From the NCBI GenBank assembly GCA_016802295.1, contig JAESIW010000162.1:517008-536385 (forward strand): 19,378 bases of DNA, written 5' to 3'. The position numbers and the translations under genes are program-made. Each line of letters opens with the position of its first letter. Position 1 is the stretch's first letter. The notes beneath the pieces were generated by a model. It was not told the origin of the DNA. It saw nothing but the letters and a program-made list of their open reading frames with translations, and ran no database searches. The DNA is from Brachionus rotundiformis (lineage: Eukaryota > Rotifera > Eurotatoria > Ploima > Brachionidae). This document shows positions 10,401-18,705 of the stretch, one piece after another.

Positions 10401-10681
10401 GTATAAAAAAAAATAATTTGAACATTCAATGGTGACCATTTAAATTTGACCATAACTTTCAAATAGTATATTATCATTAATTTAAAAAAATATTATAGAT
10501 TGTCTTTTTTATTTATAAAAAGTTGAATACTGTAAAATTTGATTCGACTCGTCTAACAAATGGTCGAAATTTGCTGGTTAAAAATATACTTTGAAAAACA
10601 TAATAGGACTTTAAGTATATTTTTAGTATCTTATTTTTATCAAAAGTATTTAGATTAAGATTTAAAAATAAAAATTCAAAA

Positions 10682-11635
10682 ATGGAAAATAACGAAATTA
10701 TAAAATTAAACATTGGAGGAAGAGAATTTTTAACTTATAAATTGACAATTAGTAGAAAATTAAGAAAGATAGCACCAAGGACAGAGTTTTATCGCAGCAA
10801 TCTAATTGAGCAATATTTAAATGAAGATAAAAAATTATTTTTTGATAGAAGTGCACAATATTTTGAATATATACTCGACTTCTACCGCTTAATTAAAGTG
10901 GACAGCCAAGGCAATATAGATTCTATTGAATTCAAAGAAAAACTGCCTAATGACGATTTTACTTTGAATTGTATCAAAAAAGAAGCCGAGTTTTACCAAG
11001 TTGATCACTTGGCTGAATTGTTGGATGCTCAATTGAAAAATGAATTTTCAGATTCATTGATTTTGAACAAAACTTTGGCAAAAAAATTAATAAAGCTTTG
11101 TGAATTGGTAGAAAGTAGTGACTGGGAATTGATTTATAGAGCTTCAAGAGATGGCTTTTCGGCAAATGATTTTCATTTTAAATGCGACAATGTTGCCAAA
11201 ACATTGACTCTTATACAAACAGAAGACAATTTTATTTTTGGTGGTTACACTGAAGAGACTTGGTCAAACAAAGGTATTAAGTATTTTGTTGATTTTGAAA
11301 AGTAAAAGTTAAAAATTAAAAAAAAAGGAGAAACAAAGAAAGATCAAAATAGCTTTGTGTTTAGCTTGGTAAACAAGGAAAAGAGTGCAGTAAAAATAAA
11401 TTGTGAAAATGGAGCTATTGGCATATGTTGTTACAAGAATTATGGTCCAATATTTGGAGGAGGTCACGACATATGCATTGTTGGCAATGCTAATGAACTT
11501 TCGAAAAGCTACTGCAATCTTGGTTGTAGTTTTAAGCATCCGAAATACGAATACTTTTCGGATCAGGCACAAAACTTTTTCGCTGGTTCATTTAGATTTT
11601 TGGTAAAAGAAATAGAAGTTTTTGCAGAAATTTAA
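10682..11635 (+). CDS. BTB(T1)-TLDc domain protein, left copy
   Basis: Two exons, 10682-11273 and 11331-11635, joined by a 57-nt GT-AG intron (an alternative acceptor at 11341-11342 also keeps frame); 298 residues. Residues about 5-115 form a KCTD/T1-type BTB domain (IKLNIGGREFLTYKLTISRK, FFDRSAQYFEYILDFYRL). Residues from about 147 to the end form a TLDc domain (WELIYRASRDGFSANDFHFK, FGGYTEETWS, FVFSLVNKE, GPIFGGGHDI, YEYFSDQAQNFFAGSFRF, EIEVFAE). TLDc proteins such as OXR1 and NCOA7 are known for oxidative-stress protection and V-ATPase binding; the BTB domain would allow oligomerisation or cullin binding. The specific role is unknown. It is convergent with the left QNG1, with only 132 bp between the stops. 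The C-terminal FLVKEIEVF fits the family better than the right copy. Confidence 0.88.
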
Positions 11636-11767
11636 AAGAAACAATAAAATTTTCTTGAAAATTTTCAAATTTTAAATTCAATAATTTTAATTAAAATAAA
11701 AAATAGATTGTACAAATAAAATTGTTTTATTTGGAAACAAAGTAAGTGTTAAAAAAAAAAAGAAAAG
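11636..11767. terminator. Shared 3' region of convergent BTB-TLDc and QNG1 genes, left arm
   Basis: This 132-bp gap between two stop codons holds AATAAA on the plus strand at 11643-11648 and about 11715, and AATAAA on the minus strand at 11726-11731. These are plausible polyadenylation signals for the two convergent genes, whose transcripts would overlap at their 3' ends. The right arm (16319-16451) has the equivalent arrangement. Confidence 0.55.
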
Positions 11768-13468
11768 CTAATAAAAGATACATCTTATTTTGTGAAATGG
11801 TAAACAATTTGAATCGATTTCAGCTGCATTGTCCACTCTGTAATTCCAAAGATAAAAGTCAACCAAAATGTCATTGATAATGGGCTTTTGTATTTGAACT
11901 CCGTTAATTACGAGCGGTTTTTCACAATCTATCATCTTTCTGACTTTTTGTGTTATCATCTATTTTTTTTTCAAATTAAATTCAGTGTTGAACAAAAATA
12001 AAAAAGATAATTACTCGACAGGAAACAATCGAGGCAGCTCTTATTTCAACCTCGTATCTGGCACCACTGGTCAACAAAGCATTTCGTTTGAGAAAAGACT
12101 TCAAGTCCTCGGTATATTCGATGGCATTGTAGAACTTGAGAACCTGTGGTACTCTGTAGTCAGCAAACATGGTGATAATGTCAATGTCGGCGAAATGGCC
12201 GATTCCTTGTCCCTCGAAACAGCCCCAAATGTCTGCGATTAGTATTTGGGCTCGTTTATAAAAAGTAACTTTAAAATTGATTAATTTCAATTTATAAAAT
12301 AAAAAATTTGATGAATTAAATTAATTAAAACCTTTTCTATTCAAGAAAACTGCTTCATCTCTATAAGCCGGAAAGTAATCAATAATTAATTTTAGTAGAT
12401 TTCTTGCATTGCCATTTGCACTCTTGATTAAATTAAAAAAACTTCCCTGAAATTCCTATAAAAATTTATTAATTAATTAAGTAAAAATAAAACTTTTTTT
12501 TCAGTATTAGATTAGTCAAATATTTCTAAAGCCAATTTATTAATAAACAAATATTGTTATAAGCTTTTATGAGACAAATCTTGATTTTTTTGTTACCAAT
12601 TTTTTGCCATAAATGCTTTACAAAGTGATTTACATTATAAGAATATAAATATATCTTTCCTAGATTGGTCAGTTAGTTAATAAACCTTAAGGTACTTAAT
12701 TAATGTATATCTTTAATCTTTTGGTACCAGTTCTTGCCAATAAATGCTTTACAAAGTGAAATGCATTATAAGAAAAAAAATGAATAAAAGAGCACTTTGT
12801 TTGCATAAAGATAATGGACAAAACCATGCTGGCTTATTTATTTATACATTTTATTCAAGCAAGTCTTACTTCGATCAATATTCTTCCAGTTTCGTGCAAA
12901 ATTTTTAACCTTTGCTCAAACAATGGTATTTGAACAGAAGAATCAGAGCGAAATATGTGAGCCAGTTCTTGTTCGCTTATGTGAGCGTAGAAAAAAGGCT
13001 CTGTAATGGGAAAGCCTTCCTTTTTTAGAAAATATAAACAATATTAATATGCACCATGATAATAGATAGTTGTAGATAATTTACATCTAAAGCTCTGTTG
13101 ACTGCTGCACAAAGTGCCCAGTATCCAGTGTAAGGTATTTGATTGTAATTTACTGTATACTTTTCGACTGGCGGACATTTGAAATTATCTGGCAAATTAT
13201 CTGTCACTTGAATGAGCTCGTTGTCGCTCCAAAACGAAAAGTTCAATGTGTCCACCAAAAATATCCAATTCAACGAGAACTCGTTCATTTTTTTCGGATT
13301 TAGTGGCGAGCTTTTCCAATTGAAGTAATTACAATTCTTGTCCTTTAAGCTTTGGAATATCTTTTGAGCCAAATTGTCTATGCCTGACTCATTTATGCTC
13401 ACACTTTTCGCATTCTGAACAATAAACTCTGCCGATTCGATTGGCAATATTAGATCATTTGGACTCAT
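11768..13468 (-). CDS. QNG1: Queuosine-nucleotide N-glycosylase/hydrolase (DUF2419), left copy
   Basis: Exons (minus): 13085-13468, 12870-13019, 12332-12455, 12015-12268, 11768-11959; 367 residues, close to animal relatives of about 340. The enzyme releases the base queuine from queuosine nucleotides so it can be reused for tRNA wobble modification. Family landmarks in order: NWIFLVDTLNFSFW, YTGYWALCAAVNRALD, ITEPFFYAHISEQELAHIFR, FPAYRDEAVF, FYKRAQILIADIWG, FADYRVPQ, EVEIRA, DFYLWNYR and the terminal PFHKIRCIFY. All splice junctions are GT-AG and in frame. Short introns are 55-65 nt; intron 2 is 414 nt and repeat-rich. The start is the ATG at 13468, preceded by a 13-T run and the palindrome edge. 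It differs from the right copy at two residues seen in exon 3: Asn for Ser in the ANG-x-AR segment, and Tyr for His in ID-x-FPAYRD. Confidence 0.95.
12456..12869 (-). repeat. Repeat-bearing intron 2 of left QNG1
   Basis: This intron is far longer than the others. On the minus strand it holds two diverged copies of a block containing CACTTTGTAAAGCATTTAT followed by an AATTGGTA-like or AACTGGTACC sequence, about 136 bp apart (near 12605-12635 and 12745-12775). A third relative of the block sits in the QNG1 relic beyond the BTB-TLDc gene. The simplest reading is local duplication of intron sequence. Confidence 0.65.
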
Positions 13469-13498
13469 TTTCTAATTTTTTTTTTTTTCTAAAATTTT

Positions 13499-14488
13499 TT
13501 TTATCCTAAACAATTATTTTAATCATTCGAGAATTATTTTTGAATAAATATTAATTTTATCGATTTCTTTATAATATAATCTTTTTTCATTTTCAAATTT
13601 TATTCACAAGCATATTTTTTTATTCGCACTCGACATAAATATATAAAATAATAAATACAAATTAAGAATTTTTATATTTAATGGCTTTTTTTGATTTACA
13701 AGAGCGAATTTTTATCTTTTTCAAAATAAAATTTATGTATTATTTTCTTAATTATGTTCCTTGAAACTTGTTTGACTTAATCATAATCTTTTTAAAATTA
13801 CGATTTTTTATACAAATTAAATATTTAAATAGACCGGCAATAATGTCTTCATTATTTTGTTTCTTATATATTATTTGTTCAACAACTTTCCTATATAATT
13901 ATTTAAAAATTAATTTTTTTTCCTAGCTTTAAGATTGTTATCATGGAAACTACTTACTTATTTTGTCTTTAGGAATTTAATTTGAATGCTAATAGTTATA
14001 AATTTTGTTTTATTAAAAATCACATTTAATCACATCAGTAAAAAACTATTTAAAAATTTAAATTTTTGGTTTTATTAATTATTTTGGATAAAATTACTTA
14101 AATGAAATCAAAAAACATTCAAACAAAAATTCTATTTCCGATTCATATTAAAAAACTAGACAAATTATCTAAAATAATGATCAAGATAAGCTAATTAAAA
14201 CAAATCAGATTTATTTTTTTTATTTAATTCAAATTAATATAAAAATCAGATTAAATGATAAAAAAATAATTTTGATCTAAGCTAAAAATTTGATAAAAAC
14301 TTACTCAAAAGCCACTTAAAAGTGTCAAAAACTATATTCAATCAAATCTAGGAATATATAAGTGTATATAAAGTCTAGATTATGCTAACTATTCTGAAAG
14401 GCTAACTACTAAAATCATCTAAATACAATGTAAGAAAAAAATTTGAAATTATAATTATATACAAAATATTTTAATTATTATTTTATTC
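13499..14488. other. Palindrome spacer, 990 bp, with two divergent QNG1 promoters
   Basis: This single-copy AT-rich segment lies between the arms and separates the start codons of the two QNG1 genes by about 1050 bp. Neither half resembles the reverse complement of the other beyond AT-rich noise, so the two QNG1 copies must use different upstream sequences. I see no open frame with protein character, no RNA gene and no transposon ends. Stretches such as AGGAATATATAAGTGTATAT (14351-14370) might be core-promoter sequences, but this is weak in such DNA. Confidence 0.7.
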
Positions 14489-14519
14489 AAAATTTTAGAA
14501 AAAAAAAAAAAATTAGAAA

Positions 14520-16318
14520 ATGAGTCCAAATGATCTAATATTGCCAATCGAATCGGCAGAGTTTATTGTTCAGAATGCGAAAAGTGTGAGCATAAATGAG
14601 TCAGGCATAGACAATTTGGCTCAAAAGATATTCCAAAGCTTAAAGGACAAGAATTGTAATTACTTCAATTGGAAAAGCTCGCCACTAAATCCGAAAAAAA
14701 TGAACGAGTTCTCGTTGAATTGGATATTTTTGGTGGACACATTGAACTTTTCGTTTTGGAGTGACAACGAGCTCATTCAAGTGACTGATAATTTGCCAGA
14801 TAATTTCAAATGTCCGCCAGTCGAAAAGTATACAGTAAATTACAATCAAATACCTTACACTGGATACTGGGCACTTTGTGCAGCAGTCAACAGAGCTTTA
14901 GATGTAAATTATCTAAAACTATCTATTATGATGGTGCATATTAATATTGTTTATATTTTCTAAAAAAAGGAAGGCTTTCCCATTACAGAGCCTTTTTTCT
15001 ACGCTCACATAAGCGAACAAGAACTCGCTCACATATTTCGCTCTGATTCTTCTGTTCAAATACCATTGTTTGAGCAAAGGTTAAAAATTTTGCACGAAAC
15101 TGGAAGAATATTGATCGAAGTAAGACTGCTGCTTGAATAAAATGTATATGTAGATTAGTCAACATGGTTTTGTCCATTATCTTTATGCAAACAAAGTGCT
15201 CTTTTATTCATTTTTTTTCTTATAATGCATTTCACTTTGTAAAGCATTTATTGTCAAGAACTGGTACCAAAAGATTAAAGATATACATTAATTAAATACC
15301 TTAATAATAGGTTTATTAACTAATTGACCAATCTAGGAAAGATATATTTATATTCTTATAATGTATATCACTTTGTAAAGCATTTATGGTAAATAATTGG
15401 TACCAAAAAAATTAAGATTTGTCTAATAAAAGCTTATAACAATATCCTCGTAAGAATTTTCAAGAAAAAACTTTAATTCTTCCCAATTTACCTAGCTAAA
15501 CCTATAGCAAATTTTATATAAATCTTTTCAAATTTTAACATTTTAATAAATTGGCTTTAGAAATATTTGACGAATCTAATAATGATAAAAAAAGCTTTAT
15601 TTTTACTTAATTAATTAATAAATTTTTATAGGAATTTCAGGGAAGTTTTTTTAATTTAATCAAGAGTGCAAATGGCAGTGCAAGAAATTTACTAAAATTA
15701 ATTATTGATCACTTTCCGGCTTATAGAGATGAAGCAGTTTTCTTGAATAGAAAAGGTTTTAATTAATTTAATTCATTAACTTTTTTATCTTTTAAATTGA
15801 AATTAATCAATTTTAAAGTTACTTTTTATAAACGAGCCCAAATACTAATCGCAGACATTTGGGGCTGTTTCGAGGGACAAGGAATCGGCCATTTCGCCGA
15901 CATTGACATTATCACCATGTTTGCTGACTACAGAGTACCACAGGTTCTCAAGTTCTACAATGCCATCGAATATACCGAGGACTTGAAGTCTTTTCTCAAA
16001 CGAAATGCTTTGTTGACCAGTGGTGCCAGATACGAGGTTGAAATAAGAGCAGCCTCGATTGTTTCCTGTCGAGTAATTATCTTTTTTATTTTGTTCAACA
16101 CTGAATTTAATTTGAAAAAAAAATAGATGATAACACAAAAAGTAAGAAAGATGATAGATTGTGAAAAACCGCTTGTAATTAACGGAGTTCAAATACAAAA
16201 GCCCATTATCAATGACATTTTGGTTGACTTTTATCTTTGGAATTACAGAGTGGACAATGCAGCTGAAATCGATTCAAATTGTTTACCATTTCATAAAATA
16301 AGATGTATCTTTTATTAG
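14520..16318 (+). CDS. QNG1: Queuosine-nucleotide N-glycosylase/hydrolase (DUF2419), right copy
   Basis: Exons: 14520-14903, 14970-15119, 15632-15755, 15819-16072, 16127-16318; 367 residues with the same exon structure as the left copy. All the conserved family blocks are present and uninterrupted, from NWIFLVDTLNFSFW to PFHKIRCIFY. Introns 1, 3 and 4 are 66, 63 and 54 nt; intron 2 is 512 nt because of the 98-bp replacement. In exon 3 it has Ser and His where the left copy has Asn and Tyr; the Ser matches the residue I recall in animal relatives. Other coding changes I found are silent (for example CTC/CTG in exon 2 and GCA/GCT in exon 4). Both copies therefore look functional, and the dose of this salvage enzyme could be doubled. 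Confidence 0.95.
15120..15631 (+). repeat. Repeat-bearing intron 2 of right QNG1 with arm-specific 98-bp replacement
   Basis: Two diverged copies of the block containing CACTTTGTAAAGCATTTAT lie at about 15233-15251 and 15370-15388. At 15446-15543 a 98-bp AT-rich stretch starting CCTCGTAAGAATTTTCAAG replaces about 9 bases (TTGTTTATT) of the left copy. The relic at about 17750 also has the short TTTGTTTATTAATA form, so the short form is probably ancestral and the right arm gained sequence. No target duplication or inverted ends are evident. Confidence 0.7.
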
Positions 16319-16451
16319 CTTTTCTTTTTTTTTCTTAACACTTACTTTGTTTCCAAATAAAACAATTTTATTTGTTCAATCTTTTTTTTATTTTAATTAA
16401 AATTGTTGAATTTAAAATTTGAAAATTTTCAAGAAAATTTTATTGTTTCTT
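16319..16451. terminator. Shared 3' region of convergent QNG1 and BTB-TLDc genes, right arm
   Basis: This is the mirror of 11636-11767: AT-rich, with AATAAA about 40 bases past the QNG1 stop (near 16356-16361) and a minus-strand AATAAA near 16438-16445 for the BTB-TLDc gene. The two transcripts are expected to converge here. Confidence 0.5.
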
Positions 16452-17412
16452 TTAAATTTCTGCAAAAACTTCTATTTTATCAAAAATTATCAAAAATCTA
16501 AATGAACCAGCAAAAAAGTTTTGTGCCTGATCCGAAAAGTATTCGTATTTCGGATGCTTAAAGCTACAACCAAGATTGCAGTAGCTTTTCGAAAGTTCAT
16601 TAGCATTGCCAACAATGCATATGTCGTGACCTCCTCCAAATATTGGACCATAATTCTTGTAACAACATATGCCAATAGCTCCATTTTCACAATTTATTTT
16701 TACTGCACTCTTTTCCTTGTTTACCAAGCTAAACACAAAGCTATTTTGATCTTTCTTTGTTTCTCCTTTTTTTTTTAATTTTTAACTTTTACTTTTCAAA
16801 ATCAACAAAATACTTAATACCTTTGTTTGACCAAGACTCTTCAGTGTAACCACCAAAAACAAAATTGTCCTCTGTTTGTATAAGAGTCAATGTTTTGGCA
16901 ACATTGTCGCATTTAAAATGAAAATCATTTGCCGAAAAGCCATCTCTTGAAGCTCTATAAATCAATTCCCAGTCACTACTTTCTTCCAATTCACAAAGCT
17001 TTATTAACTTTTTTGCCAAAGTTTTGTTCAAAATCAATGAATCTGCAAATTCATTTTTCAATTGAGCATCCAACAATTCAGTCAAGTGATCAACTTGGTA
17101 AAACTCGGCTTCTTTTTTGATACAATTTAAAGTAAAATCGTCATTAGGCAGTCTTTCTTTGAATTCAATAGAATCTATATTCCCTTGGCTGTCCACTTTA
17201 ATTAAGCGGTAGAAGTCGAGTATATATTCAAAATATTGTGCACTTCTATCAAAAAATAATTTCTTATCTTCATTTAAATATTGCTCAATTAAATTGCTGC
17301 GATAAAACTCTGTCCTTGGTGCTATCTTTCTTAATTTTCTACTAATTGTCAATTTATAAGTTAAAAATTCTCTTCCTCCAATGTTTAATTTTATAATTTC
17401 GTTATTTTCCAT
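16452..17412 (-). CDS. BTB(T1)-TLDc domain protein, right copy
   Basis: Exons (minus): 16821-17412 and 16452-16762, with a 58-nt intron; 300 residues. The domains are as in the left copy: a T1/KCTD-type BTB (IKLNIGGREFLTYK, FFDRSAQYFEYILDFYRL) and a C-terminal TLDc (YRASRDGFSANDFHFK, GPIFGGGHDI). Six substitutions separate it from the left copy in the first exon: K87R, A111T, S123A, V143E, I185V and T193S, left to right. Near the end, the left FRFLVKEIEV becomes FRFLIIFDKIEV through a net 6-nt gain that looks like a small duplication of TAATTTTTGA-type sequence. This alters a conserved TLDc strand just before the final EV, but the frame stays open. The copy may be diverging or partly impaired. 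Confidence 0.87.
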
Positions 17413-17707
17413 TTTTGAATTTTTATTTTTAAATCTTAATCTAAATACTTTTGATAAAAATAAGATACTAAAAATATACTTAAAGTTCTATTATGTTTTT
17501 CAAAGTATATTTTTAACCAGCAAATTTCGACCATTTGTTAGACGAGTCGAATCCAATTTTACAGTATTCAACTTTTTATAAATAAAAAAGACAATCTATA
17601 ATATTTTTTTAAATTAATGATAATATACTATTTGAAAGTTATGGTCAAATTTAAATGGTCACCATTGAATGTTCAAATTATTTTTTTTTATACCTAATGT
17701 CTGTTTT

Positions 17708-17915
17708 ATTATGCATATCATTTTGTAAAGCATATCTGGCCATGAATTGGCATATTTGTTTATTAATAGATTGACTTAGGACCAGTCAAAGAATAAATTT
17801 ATATTTTTATTTTATCTATTTTACATTTAATATTTTTTAGGAATTTCTGGGAAGTTTTTTTAACTTAATTGCATTGGTAAGGGTTCAAAATGGTATGCTC
17901 GACATAAAAATATGT
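17708..17915 (+). pseudogene. Decayed QNG1 fragment (intron 2 and start of exon 3), right arm
   Basis: TAGGAATTTCTGGGAAG, a T run and AACTTAAT at about 17838-17869 match the acceptor and start of QNG1 exon 3 (TAGGAATTTCAGGGAAG, T run, AATTTAAT) with about two mismatches in 30. The next bases align loosely with the exon (AAAATGGTATGC against AAATGGCAGTGC). Upstream, TTTTGTAAAGCAT and ATTTGTTTATTAATA match QNG1 intron 2. The acceptor AG survives here but is lost in the left arm. No further exon follows and the frame is not usable. Confidence 0.78.
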
Positions 17916-17979
17916 ATGTGCAAAAAGTCCTAAATAAAAAATTGTTCAAAAATTTTAATAAAATAAATTTGGCAGCTTT

Positions 17980-18390
17980 TTTAAAATTTAGACTCTCAAT
18001 CAAGCTCCAATTAATTATTTTTTACTTGGATTAAAAATTAATAAATTGTCTTTGAATTATAAATACTAGTAAAAATTAAACTTAGCTAACTCTTGAACGA
18101 TTTTTTTTTTCATCAACACATTTTTTGCCTTGATTAAAAATTTTATTGAAATTTAAAAAGGAAGATTATTTATTGAAATAATTGAAATTTGATAAATATA
18201 TTGTTTATAAGACGATTTTAATAAAATATTAAAAAAATTTAAATATTAAAAATAAGTAATAAAGTTTTTAATTTTTTTAATAGAGATAAAAAAAATATCC
18301 ATTAAATTGCCAATTTATTTTTAAATTAGACCCCCAATCAAGCTCCAATTAGTTATTTTTTACTTGGATTAAAATTAATAAATTGTCTTA
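17980..18390. repeat. Direct repeat pair, right arm
   Basis: This is the mirror of the left-arm pair: two copies containing CAAGCTCCAATTA, then TTATTTTTTACTTGGATTAA, then AATTAATAAATTGTCTT, about 325 bp apart. Its presence in both arms dates it before the inverted duplication. Confidence 0.75.
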
Positions 18391-18705
18391 CAATAATAAA
18401 TAATAATAAAATTTAAAAGTTAGAGGCACAAATAGGGAAACCATTGGTTACTCAGAATTCAGACAAATATTTGTCGCATCGATTTGTGAACTCTGAATTT
18501 GAGCAGCTCTAAGCCTAGTACATGCATTGCATTGATTTCTAGCTATGTAAATTTCTTTTGAGTAAATTCATCATATAGTTTTTGTTTAACAAGGAAAGAT
18601 AAGCGACAAACTAGGCGATATACCTATATACCTATTTACCACACATCTAGACAAATAATGAATCGGTAAGACAAATTTTAAAATGAAAAATAGATATTAT
18701 CTAAT

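Larger units (their letters stand above)
9367..10681. other. Intergenic region between DZF and BTB-TLDc genes, left arm
   Basis: This AT-rich region holds the promoters of two divergently transcribed genes. It includes a pair of direct repeats (about 9686-9765 and 10010-10095) and the decayed QNG1 fragment (about 10160-10400). Compared with the right arm (17413-18705) it has a net 22-bp gain, including about 35 extra bases near 10310-10350, and it lacks an 11-bp insertion seen in the right arm near 18085-18095. Confidence 0.6.
8694..13498. repeat. Left arm of a large palindrome (inverted repeat)
   Basis: This segment is the reverse complement of 14489-19378. Matching landmarks are the QNG1 exons (13085-13468 with 14520-14903), the BTB-TLDc exon (10682-11273 with 16821-17412) and the dsRBD exon (9100-9366 with 18706-18972). 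Paired coordinates sum to 27988 near the centre and to 28072-28094 further out, which reveals indels between the arms. The inner edge is at CTAAAATTTT (13489-13498), where similarity stops abruptly. The outer edge cannot be seen because the right arm runs off the window at the base matching 8694. Confidence 0.97.
17413..18705. other. Intergenic region between BTB-TLDc and DZF genes, right arm
   Basis: This is the mirror of 9367-10681. It holds the promoters of two divergent genes, the QNG1 relic (about 17708-17915) and the direct repeat pair (about 17980-18045 and 18310-18390). A short reading frame ATGAATCG followed by a good donor (GTAAGAC) sits at 18658-18665, a possible alternative first exon of the DZF gene. 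Nothing else protein-like is seen. Confidence 0.6.

Noticed and set aside
11300..11345. In-frame stop in the BTB-TLDc gene, suggesting a pseudogene or two separate genes
   Set aside because: A GT-AG intron (11274-11330) removes the stop and restores a continuous TLDc domain; the right copy has the same intron.
13499..14488. Possible gene or origin in the spacer
   Set aside because: Only AT-rich sequence with no protein-like frame, inverted ends or RNA-like structure that I could support.
16127..16318. Separate small gene starting at an ATG (also 11768-11959)
   Set aside because: It is the last exon of QNG1; the ATG follows an acceptor TAG by chance and the sequence matches the family C-terminus.
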